Positions 8,703-18,960 of a stretch of 46,431 nucleotides of DNA are shown piece by piece. The translations under genes were made by a program, and so were the position numbers. The DNA comes from Pantoea conspicua. GTDB taxonomy: Bacteria > Pseudomonadota > Gammaproteobacteria > Enterobacterales > Enterobacteriaceae. The notes beneath the pieces were generated by a model. The model was given only the letters and a program-made list of their open reading frames with translations. It was not told the DNA's origin and ran no database searches. Numbering within the stretch: the first letter of the stretch is position 1; every line of letters begins with the position of its first letter. The stretch spans positions 1-46,431 of the forward strand of contig NZ_MLFN01000030.1 of NCBI RefSeq assembly GCF_002095315.1, read 5' to 3'.

Positions 8703-11280
8703 AAACCCTGACCCAAACGCTGCTGGCCAGTTCACTGACCGCAGCGCTGTGGCTGACACCAGCCTGGGCCGAAACGCCATCCGCTGATAACACCCTTAAC
8801 CCCGCACCGGTGAACAGTGCGGCACCCGTGGTGCCGTCGTCCGGCGACGCCACGTCCCCTATCCAGCCGTTGACCGCGCAGCCTGAGCCGTCGCCGGCAC
8901 AGACCGCGACCCCGACTGACGCCGCGTCGGCGACGACAACGGTAACCCAGGACAGCAGTGCGCTCTCTGCCGTGCCGCTGCCGCAAGGCTGAATAACGGC
9001 GATCCGGCGCTGGGAAGCGGCCGCCAGCGCGCTGCCTTATGCGCCAGGCCTGGCGGTTACGCCAGGGGCAGAACCGCAGCCGATGGCAGAGCCGCAACCG
9101 ATGATGACGGCGGCGATTAACCAGCCAATCAGCAGTACCATTTCGGTGGCGCAGATGGGCCAGGCGCGCGGCATCACCCTGACCGGCGGTCAGCTCCAGT
9201 CCGGCATCGTTTTCACCCTGCCCGCTGATGAGGTGATCACCAATGCGCGTCTCAACCTGACGTTGCGTGTCTCACAGGCGCTGGCGGCACGTAATACATC
9301 GCTGCAGCTGATGCTGAACGGCCAGCCGCTCGGCACACTGCCGCTCGGTGCCAGTGACAGCGATGTCAGCGATTATCAGCTGGATATTCCGGCGGCGATG
9401 GTGGTCTCCAGCAACAACCTCAGCTTCAAAATTAACGATGCTGACAAGTTGCTGTGCGAGCGGGAAAGTGCGCAGCAGTATCAGGTCACTATCCTGCCGA
9501 AAACCACGCTGAGCCTTGAGGGCCAGCAGCTGAATATTGGCACCAGCCTGCGCAATTTTCCGCGTCCGTTTGTCGATCCACAACGTATGACCGCCGCGAC
9601 CGTGACCTTTGGATTCGCCAGCACTGTCTCGCCGGATGCGGTGAGCGCGGCGACGCTGGTGCCTCCTGGCTCGGCATACAGAGTGACTACCGCGGCATTC
9701 GTTTTCCGGTCATACGCGGTGAGCTGCCGGACACCAACGGCATTCTGTTTGGTCATCCGGGCGATCGTATCGGTACGCTGACCTTTCCGGCCAGCCAGGG
9801 GCCGATGTTACAGGTGGTCGATAACCCGAATAACCCGGTCTATAAACTGCTGCTGGTGAGCGGGAACGACGAAGCTGAATTGCGTCAGGCGGCGAACCGA
9901 CTGACCACGCAGCCGCTGACCACTGACGAGAGCCAGCTGCAGGTAAAACCGCAAACCCTCGGCAACCGTAAACCTTACGATGCGCCGCGCTGGATCAATA
10001 CCGATCGCCCGGTGCGTCTCAGTGAACTGCTGCGTAAAGATCAGAGCCTGACCAGCAGCGGCATCTGGCACGATGCGCTGCGCGTCAACTTCCGCGCCGC
10101 GCCCGATCTCTTTTTGTGGGATGGCGATAGCGTGCCGGTCAACCTGCACTATCGCTTCCCGTCTGAAAGCTGGATCGATGAAGAAAATTCGTTCCTGAAC
10201 GTCATGCTGAACGGTACCTTCCTGCGCAACCTGACCGTTAATAAGGTCGGGCTGCTGGAAAATGTCTGGCACCGTTTAGGCGGCGATGCGCGTCAGGAGC
10301 AGTATCAGCTCAATCTTGAACCCTACCTGATTTATGGCGATAACCAGCTGGCGCTCTACTTCAACATCAAACCGCGGGCGGATGCACCCTGTGGCGTGTT
10401 GCTGAACAACAACATCAAGAGCCGGATTGAAGAGGATTCGTGGATCGATCTGAGCCACACCCGCCATTTCAGTATGCTGCCGAACCTCTCTTATTTTGTC
10501 GGCGCGTCATTCCCGTTCACGCGGCTGGCGGATTTCGGCCAGACCACGCTGTTGCTACCGGAAAAGCCCAGCGATGCCGAACTGTCGACGCTGCTGGATC
10601 TGGCGGCGCGCGCCGGTAACGCCACCGGCGTGGCGCTGACGCAGAATCAGGTGCTGTTTGGTCTGCCTCAGGGCGGCACCCATCTGGCCCGGCTTCAGCA
10701 GAACGATCTGCTGGCGGTGAGCACCACCGACAACAGTGATTTTAATCGGGCGTTGCTGGCCTCTTCACCTTATGACGCCAGCAGCAGCACCTTTGGTGTG
10801 AAAGAGCCGGATATGCTGGAGAAACTGCGCGGCTGGCTGAGCGGTGACTGGAGTCGTCAGCAGCTGGATGCCGATCGCTACTTCTCCTCTAACGAAGCGT
10901 GGCGCGGCTTCCTCAGCTACCGCTCACCGTGGAACCGCGATCGGCTGGTGGTGGTGACGGTGGCGACCAGTGACGATCAGCTGCTGCGGCTACACAGCGA
11001 TCTCAGCTCGGCGCGTATCAATGCCGCGATTCGTGGCGATACCGCGATCATTACCGATGAGAATGGCATTCGCAGCTTCCGCGTGGGTGCGCAGTTTCCG
11101 GTCGGGGAGATGCCCTGGTACATGATGGTGGTGTGGTATGCCAACCAGCATTCCGTGTTCCTGGCGCTGGCGGCGCTGTTGCTTTCTGCGCTGGTGGGCA
11201 GTGCGGTCTGGGTGATGCTCAGGCGTCATGCGTGGCGGCGACTGAACCCGAAGCCCGATCGTGATTCCGGCAAGAAGTAA
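8699..11280 (+). pseudogene. bcsB: bcsB, periplasmic cellulose synthase subunit, interrupted twice
   Basis: BcsB is the periplasmic, membrane-anchored partner that BcsA needs for catalysis. A signal peptide (cleavage after AWA, residue 24) and a Pro/Ala-rich linker precede the jelly-roll/ferredoxin repeats, and a C-terminal anchor helix (FLALAALLLSALVGSAVWVML) ends the protein. A TGA at 8990-8992 interrupts the linker. The same frame resumes, but the next codons read better in another frame (GLNNGDPALGS), suggesting a lost C at about 8989 and an extra G near 9020. A second break lies at 9661/9662, where one G is missing (GTGGCCTCC became GTGCCTCC), just before SWLGIQSDYRGIRFP. Repaired length is about 860 residues. 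Domains are otherwise conserved, so base-calling error is likely. Confidence 0.88.
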
Positions 11281-11291
11281 GGATAACCATA

Positions 11292-14200
11292 ATGAAAAAA
11301 AATCTGTTAAGTGCCGGAATCCGTCATGCATGGCTGCTGAGCAGTGCATTGACGTTGTCATCGCCGCTGCTGGCGGCGGAAAGCACCAACCCGGCGTTGC
11401 AGGCGTTGTTCGACCAGGCGGCGTACTGGCATCAGAAAGCGCATGACGATCTGGCGATATCGTCGCTGCAGAAGGTATTGATGGTGGAACCTCACAACAC
11501 GCAGGCGCTCTATCTGCTGGCGCTTTATGCCCAGCAGGGCGGCGATAATGCCGCTGCCGCACAGTATCGCGAGCGTCTGAGCAAAGTCTCTCCTGACGAT
11601 CCACATCTGAGCGAGCTGGATAACGCCCGCCAGCTACAGACGATTCCGCAGGCGCAGCTGTCGCTGGCGCGTCAGCAGGCACGTAGCGGCAATATTCCGG
11701 CGGCGTTACAGACCTGGCGCAATACCTTTAGCGGTAATGAGCCGCCCGCCAGCGTTGCCGCCGAATATTATCTCACTATGGCGGGCGACCGCACGCTGCT
11801 GCCGCAGGCGGTAGAGGCGCTGCGGCAGTTCGCCGCACAGCATCCTCAGGACACCGGCGCGCAGCTGGCACTGGGGAAAGCGCTGACCTATCAGGAATCG
11901 ACCCGTCGCGAAGGGATTGAGGTGCTTTCCGGGCTGGCAAGCGGCAATCAGGATGCCGACCGCTCGCTGCGGCAGGCACTGCTGTGGCTCGGTCCGCAGC
12001 CTTCAGATGCCGCGCTGTATCAGACCTGGCAACAGCGCCATCCGCAGGATGCTGCAGTAATCGACTACTTCCGTAAAAACGTCGGTGGCGCTGAGAAAGG
12101 GGCCGGTTTCAGCGCGCTCAACAGCGGTGACGTCGGCGGCGCACAGACCAGCTTCGAAAAAGTATTGAGCGCCAATCCGCAGGACGCCGATGCGCTGGCG
12201 GGGATGGGCTATGTCGCTCAGCGTGCCGGACGGTATCAGGAGGCGGCCGATTATCTGTAGCGTGCGGCACAGCTGGGTGGCGACCAGGGCTCAGCCCGCC
12301 AGCAGCAGGCCGCAGATGCCCGTTTTATGCGCAGCTGGCCAGTGCGCAGCAGGCACTGAAAAGCGGTGACAGCGCCGAGGCGCTGGCATTAAGCGAACCG
12401 TTAATCCAGGCCGAAGGCGAAAAAGGCATTGCCGCCCGCCTGTTCCGCGCGGACGTGCAGCGCCGCAGTAATCACCCCGACCAGGCGGAGCAGACCTACC
12501 GTGCTGTTTTGCAGCTTGATGCTAATAACCGCAGCGCGAAAGAAGGTCTGTTCTACGTGCTGCGACAGCAGAATCGCGGTGCCGAAGCCAATACCCTGCT
12601 GGGTTCATTGCCCGCGAGCGTTCGTCAGAGCGTGACGCCGCAGGCAAACGGTGCGGATACTTTGCGTCAGCAGGCGAAGCGTCAGCTGGCCGCCGGCAAC
12701 AACGCAGCGGCCATCTCGACGCTGCAGCAGGGTATCCAGCGTTATCCCACCGACGGCTGGCTGCGCCTTGATCTGGCGCGCCTCTACCGGCAACAGGGCG
12801 AGACATTACAGGCTGCCAATGTGATGCAGCCGGTGATGCGCAGCGGCGCCAGCACCAGTGAGCTTTATGCCGGTGCGCTTAATGCCAGCGAAAGCGGCGG
12901 CTGGCAGCAGGCCAGCGTGCTGCTGTCGCGCATTCCGCCCAATGCCCGGACGCGTGAGATGCGCGATCTGGCGCAGCGGGTCAACTTTAACCTGCAGATG
13001 AGCACCGCTGACCAGTATCTCTCTCAGGGGGCCAATGCTGCTGCTGCCAACACCCTGAAAGCGCTGGCAGTGACGCCGCCAGCGAATCCGGTTGATGCGG
13101 GTAACCTGGCGCAGAAGCTGGCGCAGGCGGGCGATCTCACCACTGCCGTTTCGGTGGTACGCACCAATATGCAGCGCGGCGTGCAGGGTAACGCCGGGGA
13201 TTATGCGGCGCAGATAGCGGTGCTGAATCAGGCGGGTCAGAGTGCAGAAGCGCAGCGCTTCCTCAGCAGCCCGGAGCTGCAGGCGCGCAGCACGCCAACG
13301 CAGCTGGCGGCGATACGTAACGGCTATCTGATCAACGAAGTTGATCGCCTGCGGCAACAGCGGCAGTACGCGGCGGCCTACGACAAGCTGATTGGCGCGT
13401 TACAACAGGATCCGCAGAACCGCGATCTGATGTTCGCCATGGCGCGTCTCTATCAGGACGGCAAAATGAACCGCGACGCGGGCGTGGTGTATGACTACCT
13501 GATGACGCAGGATACGCCGTCCCAGGATGCGCGCGTCGGTGCCATCAACGTCGCGCTGGCGCAGAACAATGTGCAGCGCGCCAACACGCTGAGTCGCGGC
13601 CTGAACAGCGCCACCCAGACGCCGGATCGCCTGTTGCTGTTAGCACGGGTAGCGGAAGCGAATGGCGAGCATAGCGAGGCGATGCGCTATCTGCGCGCGG
13701 CGCGCGGACAGCTGATTGGCCTGCAGGGCGCGCAGCCAGGCAGTCTGCCGACCGTCGGCGGGCTGGCGCTGGCGGATAACCCGTTTATCAACCGCAACAC
13801 CTCACCGGTCGGGCGTTCGCCTTCCAGCTATGGCACCGTGTTGCCCTGGCAGGCCGCGCCAGCCGGCACGTCGGCCAGCCCTGAACAGGCAGAAGGGGGT
13901 GCGACGGTCTCCACCTCGTCGCAGACCCTGCGCCAGATCGACAGCATGATGGATTCGCTGCAGGAGAAAACCGGCAGCTGGAGCCAGGGAATGGTGCAGG
14001 TGCGCGGTCGTGATGGCGAATCGGGACTGAGCAAGCTGACCGAAGCCAAAGCGCCGCTGACTTTCTCCACCGTGCCGTTTGGCGAGTCGCGCTTTGATTT
14101 TACCATGACACCGGTATCACTGACGGCCGGCAGCGCGGCAGGCGATGCATGGCGTCGTTTCGGCACCAACGCCTTAACCCAGGGCAATGTGGTGGCAGCA

Positions 14201-15094
14201 GGTGGCGCAACCGTCAATGATGTACCGAATGCTACCACGGATTCACAAACCGCCTCGGGCGTGGAGCTCAACCTGGCGCTGAAGGGCGACAGCTACAAAG
14301 TCGATCTCGGCAGTACGCCGCTGGGGCAGGATCTCAGTACCCTGGTGGGTGGGGTGCAGTGGTCGCCGAAGCTCACCGACTTCCTGACGCTGATCCTGAC
14401 CGGCGAACGCCGCGCCATTACCGACAGTCTGCTGTCGTATGTCGGGGCAGAGGACAAGACCAGCGGCAAGCGGTGGGGACGCGTCACTAAAAATGGGGCC
14501 AACGCCTTACTGAGTTACGACAATGGCGATGCCGGTTTCTATGCTGGCGCGGGCGCCTACAGCTACCTCGGCGAGAATGTCGCCAGTAACAATAATCTGC
14601 AGGCGACTGCGGGCGCCTATGTGCGTCCGTATCACGCCGATGATCGTGAACTGAAAGTGGGGATGAGCCTGTCGTGGATGGACTTCTCAAAAAACCTGAG
14701 CTATTTCAGTTACGGTCAGGGCGGTTACTTCAGCCCGCAAAACTATGCTTCAGTCTCATTCCCGGTCGACTTCTCACGTCAGTACGACGACCTGAAAGTG
14801 AATCTGGGCGGTTCGGTGGGTTATCAGTCCTACAGTCAGGATAAGAGCGCTTACTTCCCGGACGACGCCAGCCTGCAATCACAGCTGGAAGCGCTGGCGG
14901 CCAAGGGTAGCGTGAAAAGTGCCTACTACTCCGGCGGCAGTAAAAACGGTATCGGTTATAACCTGCACGCGGGCGCCGACTACAAACTCAATAAAGAGGT
15001 GACGATTGGCGGTCAGCTGGGCTACGACACCTTTGGCGATTACAACGAAAGCAGTGCGCAGCTTTATGTCCGTTATCTGTTTGGAGATAAGTAA
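11292..15094 (+). pseudogene. bcsC: bcsC, cellulose export TPR/outer-membrane protein, stop and frameshift
   Basis: BcsC carries the glucan across the periplasm and outer membrane. A signal peptide (residues 1-29, ending LLAA) leads into a long series of TPR helix pairs covering roughly the first 850 residues. The BCSC C-terminal beta-barrel domain follows and ends LYVRYLFGDK. Two lesions lie 65 bases apart: TAG at 12258-12260, where relatives would have a sense codon (CAG is one base away), and loss of one T in the run 12323-12326. Restoring it gives FYAQLASAQQALKSGDSAEAL. The remaining frame from about 12326 is open for 2.7 kb. Repaired length is 1267 residues (E. coli 1157). As written only the first 322 residues are made. 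Confidence 0.9.
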
Positions 15095-15537
15095 TGAATG
15101 AGCATTCTGGCGTGTCGCATCCGCATCCACCCGGCTGGTTTGATCTGGTCAGTGTGATGATTAAAGGCATGGTCGCTAACGGCGGCCAGCAGCAGGCGGA
15201 AGCGTTTCTTTATAACATGGGCGAATCACTGGCGGCCCGCTATCCGCTGTCTGAGGCACGCACGGTGCAGGATCTGGAGCGGGAAATAAATCTGCAACTG
15301 GCGCGTTTTAACTGGGGTTTTGTGCAGATCCAGCCGGAAGAGAAAGCACTACTGATCAGCCATCACGCCTTACCGGCGGGTGACAGCATCACGACACCAG
15401 CAGACTGGCAGACGGCGTTTGGCGCAGCGGTGGCGGGCCTGTTCTCGGGTTGGTTGCAGGCTCAGGGCGGCAGCAGTACGGTGCCGGTCACGCCTGAACT
15501 GCATGATGGCAGCACGCTGCATTATCGATATCAATAG
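15094..15537 (+). CDS. bcsD: Cellulose synthase subunit BcsD
   Basis: BcsD is the small periplasmic subunit, known from Komagataeibacter, that forms octameric rings guiding glucan chains into ordered fibrils. Its presence defines class I bcs operons and it is absent from E. coli K-12. The 147-residue product (MNEHSGVSHPHPPGWFDLV) has the family's helical core (LEREINLQLARFNWGFVQI) and length (about 155). The start overlaps the bcsC stop by one base (TAATG), which implies translational coupling. No signal peptide is visible, as in other BcsD proteins. The frame is intact. Confidence 0.88.
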   Translation: MNEHSGVSHPHPPGWFDLVSVMIKGMVANGGQQQAEAFLYNMGESLAARYPLSEARTVQDLEREINLQLARFNWGFVQIQPEEKALLISHHALPAGDSITTPADWQTAFGAAVAGLFSGWLQAQGGSSTVPVTPELHDGSTLHYRYQ

Positions 15538-15546
15538 GATGCATGA

Positions 15547-16554
15547 ATGAACGTTAAGCCACTCTGGCTGGGATGGATCTGCTGTATCGGGCTGTTGATC
15601 GGCAGTACACAGGCTGCTGCCAGCGGCTGGGACAGTTTTAAAAGCCGCTTTGTCTCCTCAGAAGGGCGGGTGATCGATACCGCGAATAACAATGTCAGCC
15701 ATACCGAAGGGCAGGGCTACGGCATGTTGCTGGCGGTGGCGAATGACGATCGCGTCACCTTTGACCGGCTGTGGCAGTGGACGCGCAGCCAGTTAGGTAA
15801 TCCGCAAAACGATCTCTTTTACTGGCGCTATACGCCAGGAAGCGCGAATCCGGTGGCGGATAAAAACAACGCCGCCGATGGTGATGTGCTGCTGGCATGG
15901 GCGTTACAACGGGCCGCGCAGAAGTGGCAGGTGGAGAGCTATCAGCAGGCGTCTGACCGCATTCAGCGGGCGATCGTTAAGCTGGATGTGGTGACGTTTG
16001 GCGGCCATACCGTGCTGTTGCCGGGCGCGCAGGGCTTTAATAAAAGCAGCTATGTGGTACTCAATCCCTCTTACTTCCTGTTCCAGGCGTGGCGCGAGTT
16101 TGGCGAGCGCAGCCATCTTCAGGTGTGGAATAAACTGATTGAGGATGGTCTTGATCTGTTGGGTAAGCTGCACTTCGGTAACAGCGGTCTGCCGCTGGAC
16201 TGGGTGGCGCTGAATGCCGATGGCTCGGTTGCGCCAGCCATCGGTTATTCCAGCCGCTTCAGCTACGACGCGATTCGCGTGCCGCTGAATATCTGGTGGT
16301 ACGATCCGCACAGTCTGGCGCTGGTGCCGTTTCAACAGGTCTGGCAGGGCTACAGCCGGATGATGACGCCAGCCTGGTTTGATGTGCTGGCCAACACGCC
16401 AGCCCCCTATCACCTTGAGGGCGGTTTGCTGGCGGTACGTGACCTGACGCTGAATGAGACCGGCTACCTCAGCGATCGGCTGTCACCGGATCAGAACTAT
16501 TTCTCGGCCAGCCTGCAACTGCTGACCTGGATGGCGTTTCAGGAAAAGCGTTAA
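15547..16554 (+). CDS. bcsZ: Periplasmic endo-beta-1,4-glucanase BcsZ (GH8)
   Basis: BcsZ is a family-8 glycoside hydrolase that trims nascent cellulose in the periplasm and is needed for normal secretion. The 335-residue product has a signal peptide (residues 1-25, ending AAA-SGW). The catalytic acid Glu54 lies in SHTEGQGYGM, the substrate-binding Asp pair in AADGDVLLAW (111, 113), and Asp241 in RFSYDAIRVP; these correspond to Glu55 and Asp243 of the E. coli enzyme. An overlapping ATG four bases upstream (15543) is in another frame. It is the last gene of the bcs operon here, 9 bases after bcsD, whereas E. coli places bcsZ between bcsB and bcsC. Confidence 0.95.
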   Translation: MNVKPLWLGWICCIGLLIGSTQAAASGWDSFKSRFVSSEGRVIDTANNNVSHTEGQGYGMLLAVANDDRVTFDRLWQWTRSQLGNPQNDLFYWRYTPGSANPVADKNNAADGDVLLAWALQRAAQKWQVESYQQASDRIQRAIVKLDVVTFGGHTVLLPGAQGFNKSSYVVLNPSYFLFQAWREFGERSHLQVWNKLIEDGLDLLGKLHFGNSGLPLDWVALNADGSVAPAIGYSSRFSYDAIRVPLNIWWYDPHSLALVPFQQVWQGYSRMMTPAWFDVLANTPAPYHLEGGLLAVRDLTLNETGYLSDRLSPDQNYFSASLQLLTWMAFQEKR

Positions 16555-16569
16555 CGCGCCTTGCATTGC

Positions 16570-16610
16570 CTGCCCGATCGGTGCGGAAAAAAACCGCGCT
16601 TATCGGGCAG
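16570..16610 (+). terminator. Hairpin after bcsZ, possible operon end
   Basis: CTGCCCGAT (16570-16578) pairs perfectly with ATCGGGCAG (16602-16610), and a second stem GCGG (16583-16586) / CCGC (16594-16597) is nested inside around an all-A loop. It starts 16 bases after bcsZ. There is no T-run after it, so it may be a 3'-end stabiliser or a rho-dependent end rather than an intrinsic terminator. Confidence 0.4.
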
Positions 16611-16728
16611 AGAGTCCGAATCTCCCCGCTCCGGCATTATTGCCGACAAAAAAACTGACGTTGAGATATACTTGCTGCGCATTTTCCTGTCTGATATCTG
16701 AGCTTTTTTTATAGTCGGGAGAGAATTT

Positions 16729-18735
16729 TTGCGGGTAAACCGGTCACTTACGATAAAGCAGATGGCGACGGTTTCGCTGGTTGCGGTTATCACCATCAGT
16801 ATCTTTATCGTCATCCAACTGTTTCATTTTGTGCAGCAGCGCAGGATTGACTACGCCCAGCAGATGGAGAATATCGCGCATACCGTCCGTCAGCCGCTCT
16901 CTGAAGCGGTACTGAAAGCCGATATTCCGCAGGCCGAACGTATTCTTCACTCACTGAAGCCCGCCGGGATTTTATCGCGTGCCGATGTGGTGTTGCCTAA
17001 CGCTTTCCAGGCGCTGCACGCCGACTTCGAAAACGAAAAACCGGTGCCGCGGCTGGTGGCGCGCCTGTTTGAGTTACCGGTGCAGATTACCCTGCCGCTC
17101 TACTCGGTCGAAAACACCGGCCTGCCGAAACCACTGGCCTATCTGGTACTGCAGGCCAATTCGACCCGCGTCTACCAGTTTATCCTTAGTACCCTGTCGA
17201 CCATGATCACCACCTATCTGTTGCTGGCGCTGATTCTGTCGGTGGCGATCAGCTGGTGCATTAACCGGCTGGTGGTGCATCCGCTGCGTAATATCTCGCG
17301 TGAACTGCAGGAGCTGCCGCCGCAGTCCATTCTGACCCACAAACTGACGCTGCCGCCGAGCCACCGCGATGATGAGATTGGCATGCTGATCCGCAGTTAC
17401 AACCGCAATCAGCAGGTGCTGGAATCAGTACACGATGAGATGAGCCGGCTGACCACCCATTTTGACGTTACCGATCTGCCTAACCGGGCGCTGTTTCTGG
17501 CGCTGGTCGATCAGTATATGTGCAACCCTGACCAGCCGCTTGGCCTGATGGTGATCCGTATTGAGACCCTGCAGGAAGCCAACGGCGTGCTGAGTGATGA
17601 GCAGCGCAACACGCTGATGCTGACCCTGGTCGAGAAGATTCGTAGCACGCTGGATGACCACACGCTGCTGGCCCAGACCGGCACCAGCGATTTTGTGCTG
17701 CTGATGAAGCGTGCCAGTAATCCATTCCGCGCGCTGCGGCTGGCGCGCAATCTGATGATACGGCTTAACCAGCCGGTCAATCTGCATCAGCTGCAGTTAC
17801 GACCTAACGCCAGCATCGGGCTGGCGCTGCGCGACGACCAGCCGCTGACCGCCAATGAGCTGCTGGATCGTGCGACCTCCGCCATGATGTCGGCACGTCA
17901 TCAGGGCAAAAATCAGATTCTGTTCTTCGATGCAGCATTAACCGAGCGGGCACAGAAACGCCTGACCCAGGAACACGATATTTTGCAGGGGCTGCACGAC
18001 GACCAGTTCGCCCTCTACCTGCAACCGCAGATTGATATGCGAACCGGTGAGCTGGCTGGTGCGGAAGCGCTGCTGCGTATGCGTCAGCCGGATGGCAGTT
18101 TCGGCCTGACGGAAGAGTTTATCGCCAGCGCGGAGGAGATTGGCGTCATTAGCGCAATTGGCCGTTGGGTGTTTGAAGAGGCGTGCCGGATTCTGGCAGG
18201 CTGGCAGCGACAGGGCATTATGCTGCCGCTTAGCGTCAATATTTCTGCCGTTCAGCTACGGGATACCGCGATGGTCTCCCATCTTCAGGCACTGTTGACG
18301 CGCCATCAGATTGCGCCCGGCACCTTTGTGCTGGAGATGACGGAAACCGCCCATATTGGTGATGCTGAGCAGGCGATCTCGCTGCTGCGCATGTTGCAGC
18401 GAACCGGTGTCGCGGTGGCGCTGGATGATTTTGGCATGGGCTATTCCAATCTCAATTCGCTGCATCAGTTAAAAGCCCTGCCGGTCAATAAGCTCAAGAT
18501 AGACCGCAGCTTTGTGGCGGCGCTGCCCGATGATGACACTATGGTTCGCATCGTGGCGGCGATAGCCGAGATTATTCAGCTGGATGTGATTGCCGAAGGG
18601 GTCGAAACCGCTAAACAGCGCGACTGGCTGCTGGCGCGCGGCATCCACATCGGTCAGGGCTATCTCTATGCCGAAGCACTGCCTGTGGCGCGATTCAATC
18701 AGGCATGGATTGAAAAACCTTCACTGACGGATTAA
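16729..18735 (+). CDS. pdeK: Cyclic-di-GMP phosphodiesterase PdeK (YhjK/HmsP family)
   Basis: This membrane-bound protein degrades c-di-GMP. The TTG at 16729 is the chosen start because MRVNRSLTIKQMATVSL matches the N-terminus of E. coli YhjK, and GGGAGAG lies upstream. The product is 668 residues: first helix about 12-34, a periplasmic part, second helix about 150-180, a HAMP-like linker, a GGDEF domain and a C-terminal EAL domain. The GGDEF motif is degenerate (TGTSDF, 317-322), so cyclase activity is unlikely. The EAL domain keeps EALLR 446-450, N504, DDFGMGY 566-572, K590 and EGVE 623-626, so it should be catalytic. Its place next to the bcs operon is conserved with E. coli and suggests local control of BcsA. 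Confidence 0.93.
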   Translation: MRVNRSLTIKQMATVSLVAVITISIFIVIQLFHFVQQRRIDYAQQMENIAHTVRQPLSEAVLKADIPQAERILHSLKPAGILSRADVVLPNAFQALHADFENEKPVPRLVARLFELPVQITLPLYSVENTGLPKPLAYLVLQANSTRVYQFILSTLSTMITTYLLLALILSVAISWCINRLVVHPLRNISRELQELPPQSILTHKLTLPPSHRDDEIGMLIRSYNRNQQVLESVHDEMSRLTTHFDVTDLPNRALFLALVDQYMCNPDQPLGLMVIRIETLQEANGVLSDEQRNTLMLTLVEKIRSTLDDHTLLAQTGTSDFVLLMKRASNPFRALRLARNLMIRLNQPVNLHQLQLRPNASIGLALRDDQPLTANELLDRATSAMMSARHQGKNQILFFDAALTERAQKRLTQEHDILQGLHDDQFALYLQPQIDMRTGELAGAEALLRMRQPDGSFGLTEEFIASAEEIGVISAIGRWVFEEACRILAGWQRQGIMLPLSVNISAVQLRDTAMVSHLQALLTRHQIAPGTFVLEMTETAHIGDAEQAISLLRMLQRTGVAVALDDFGMGYSNLNSLHQLKALPVNKLKIDRSFVAALPDDDTMVRIVAAIAEIIQLDVIAEGVETAKQRDWLLARGIHIGQGYLYAEALPVARFNQAWIEKPSLTD

Positions 18736-18960
18736 TTGCCTGATTCATTGATTTTGCGAGAATTTTAGTTACAAAACCCCTTGCTGAAGCGTTTCAGTTC
18801 AGAATTACGTTGGTATCATTTCCCACTGGTTTGTCAGCCTGTATTAATCAGGTAAACAGAGTGTTATTTTCGGGTTACTGTCAGGCGCCGCCTGGGTTGC
18901 CCGTCAGTCACAATAACGAATCCGACAACATCACCTCACGGCGTTAGTGGACACCTGTTT

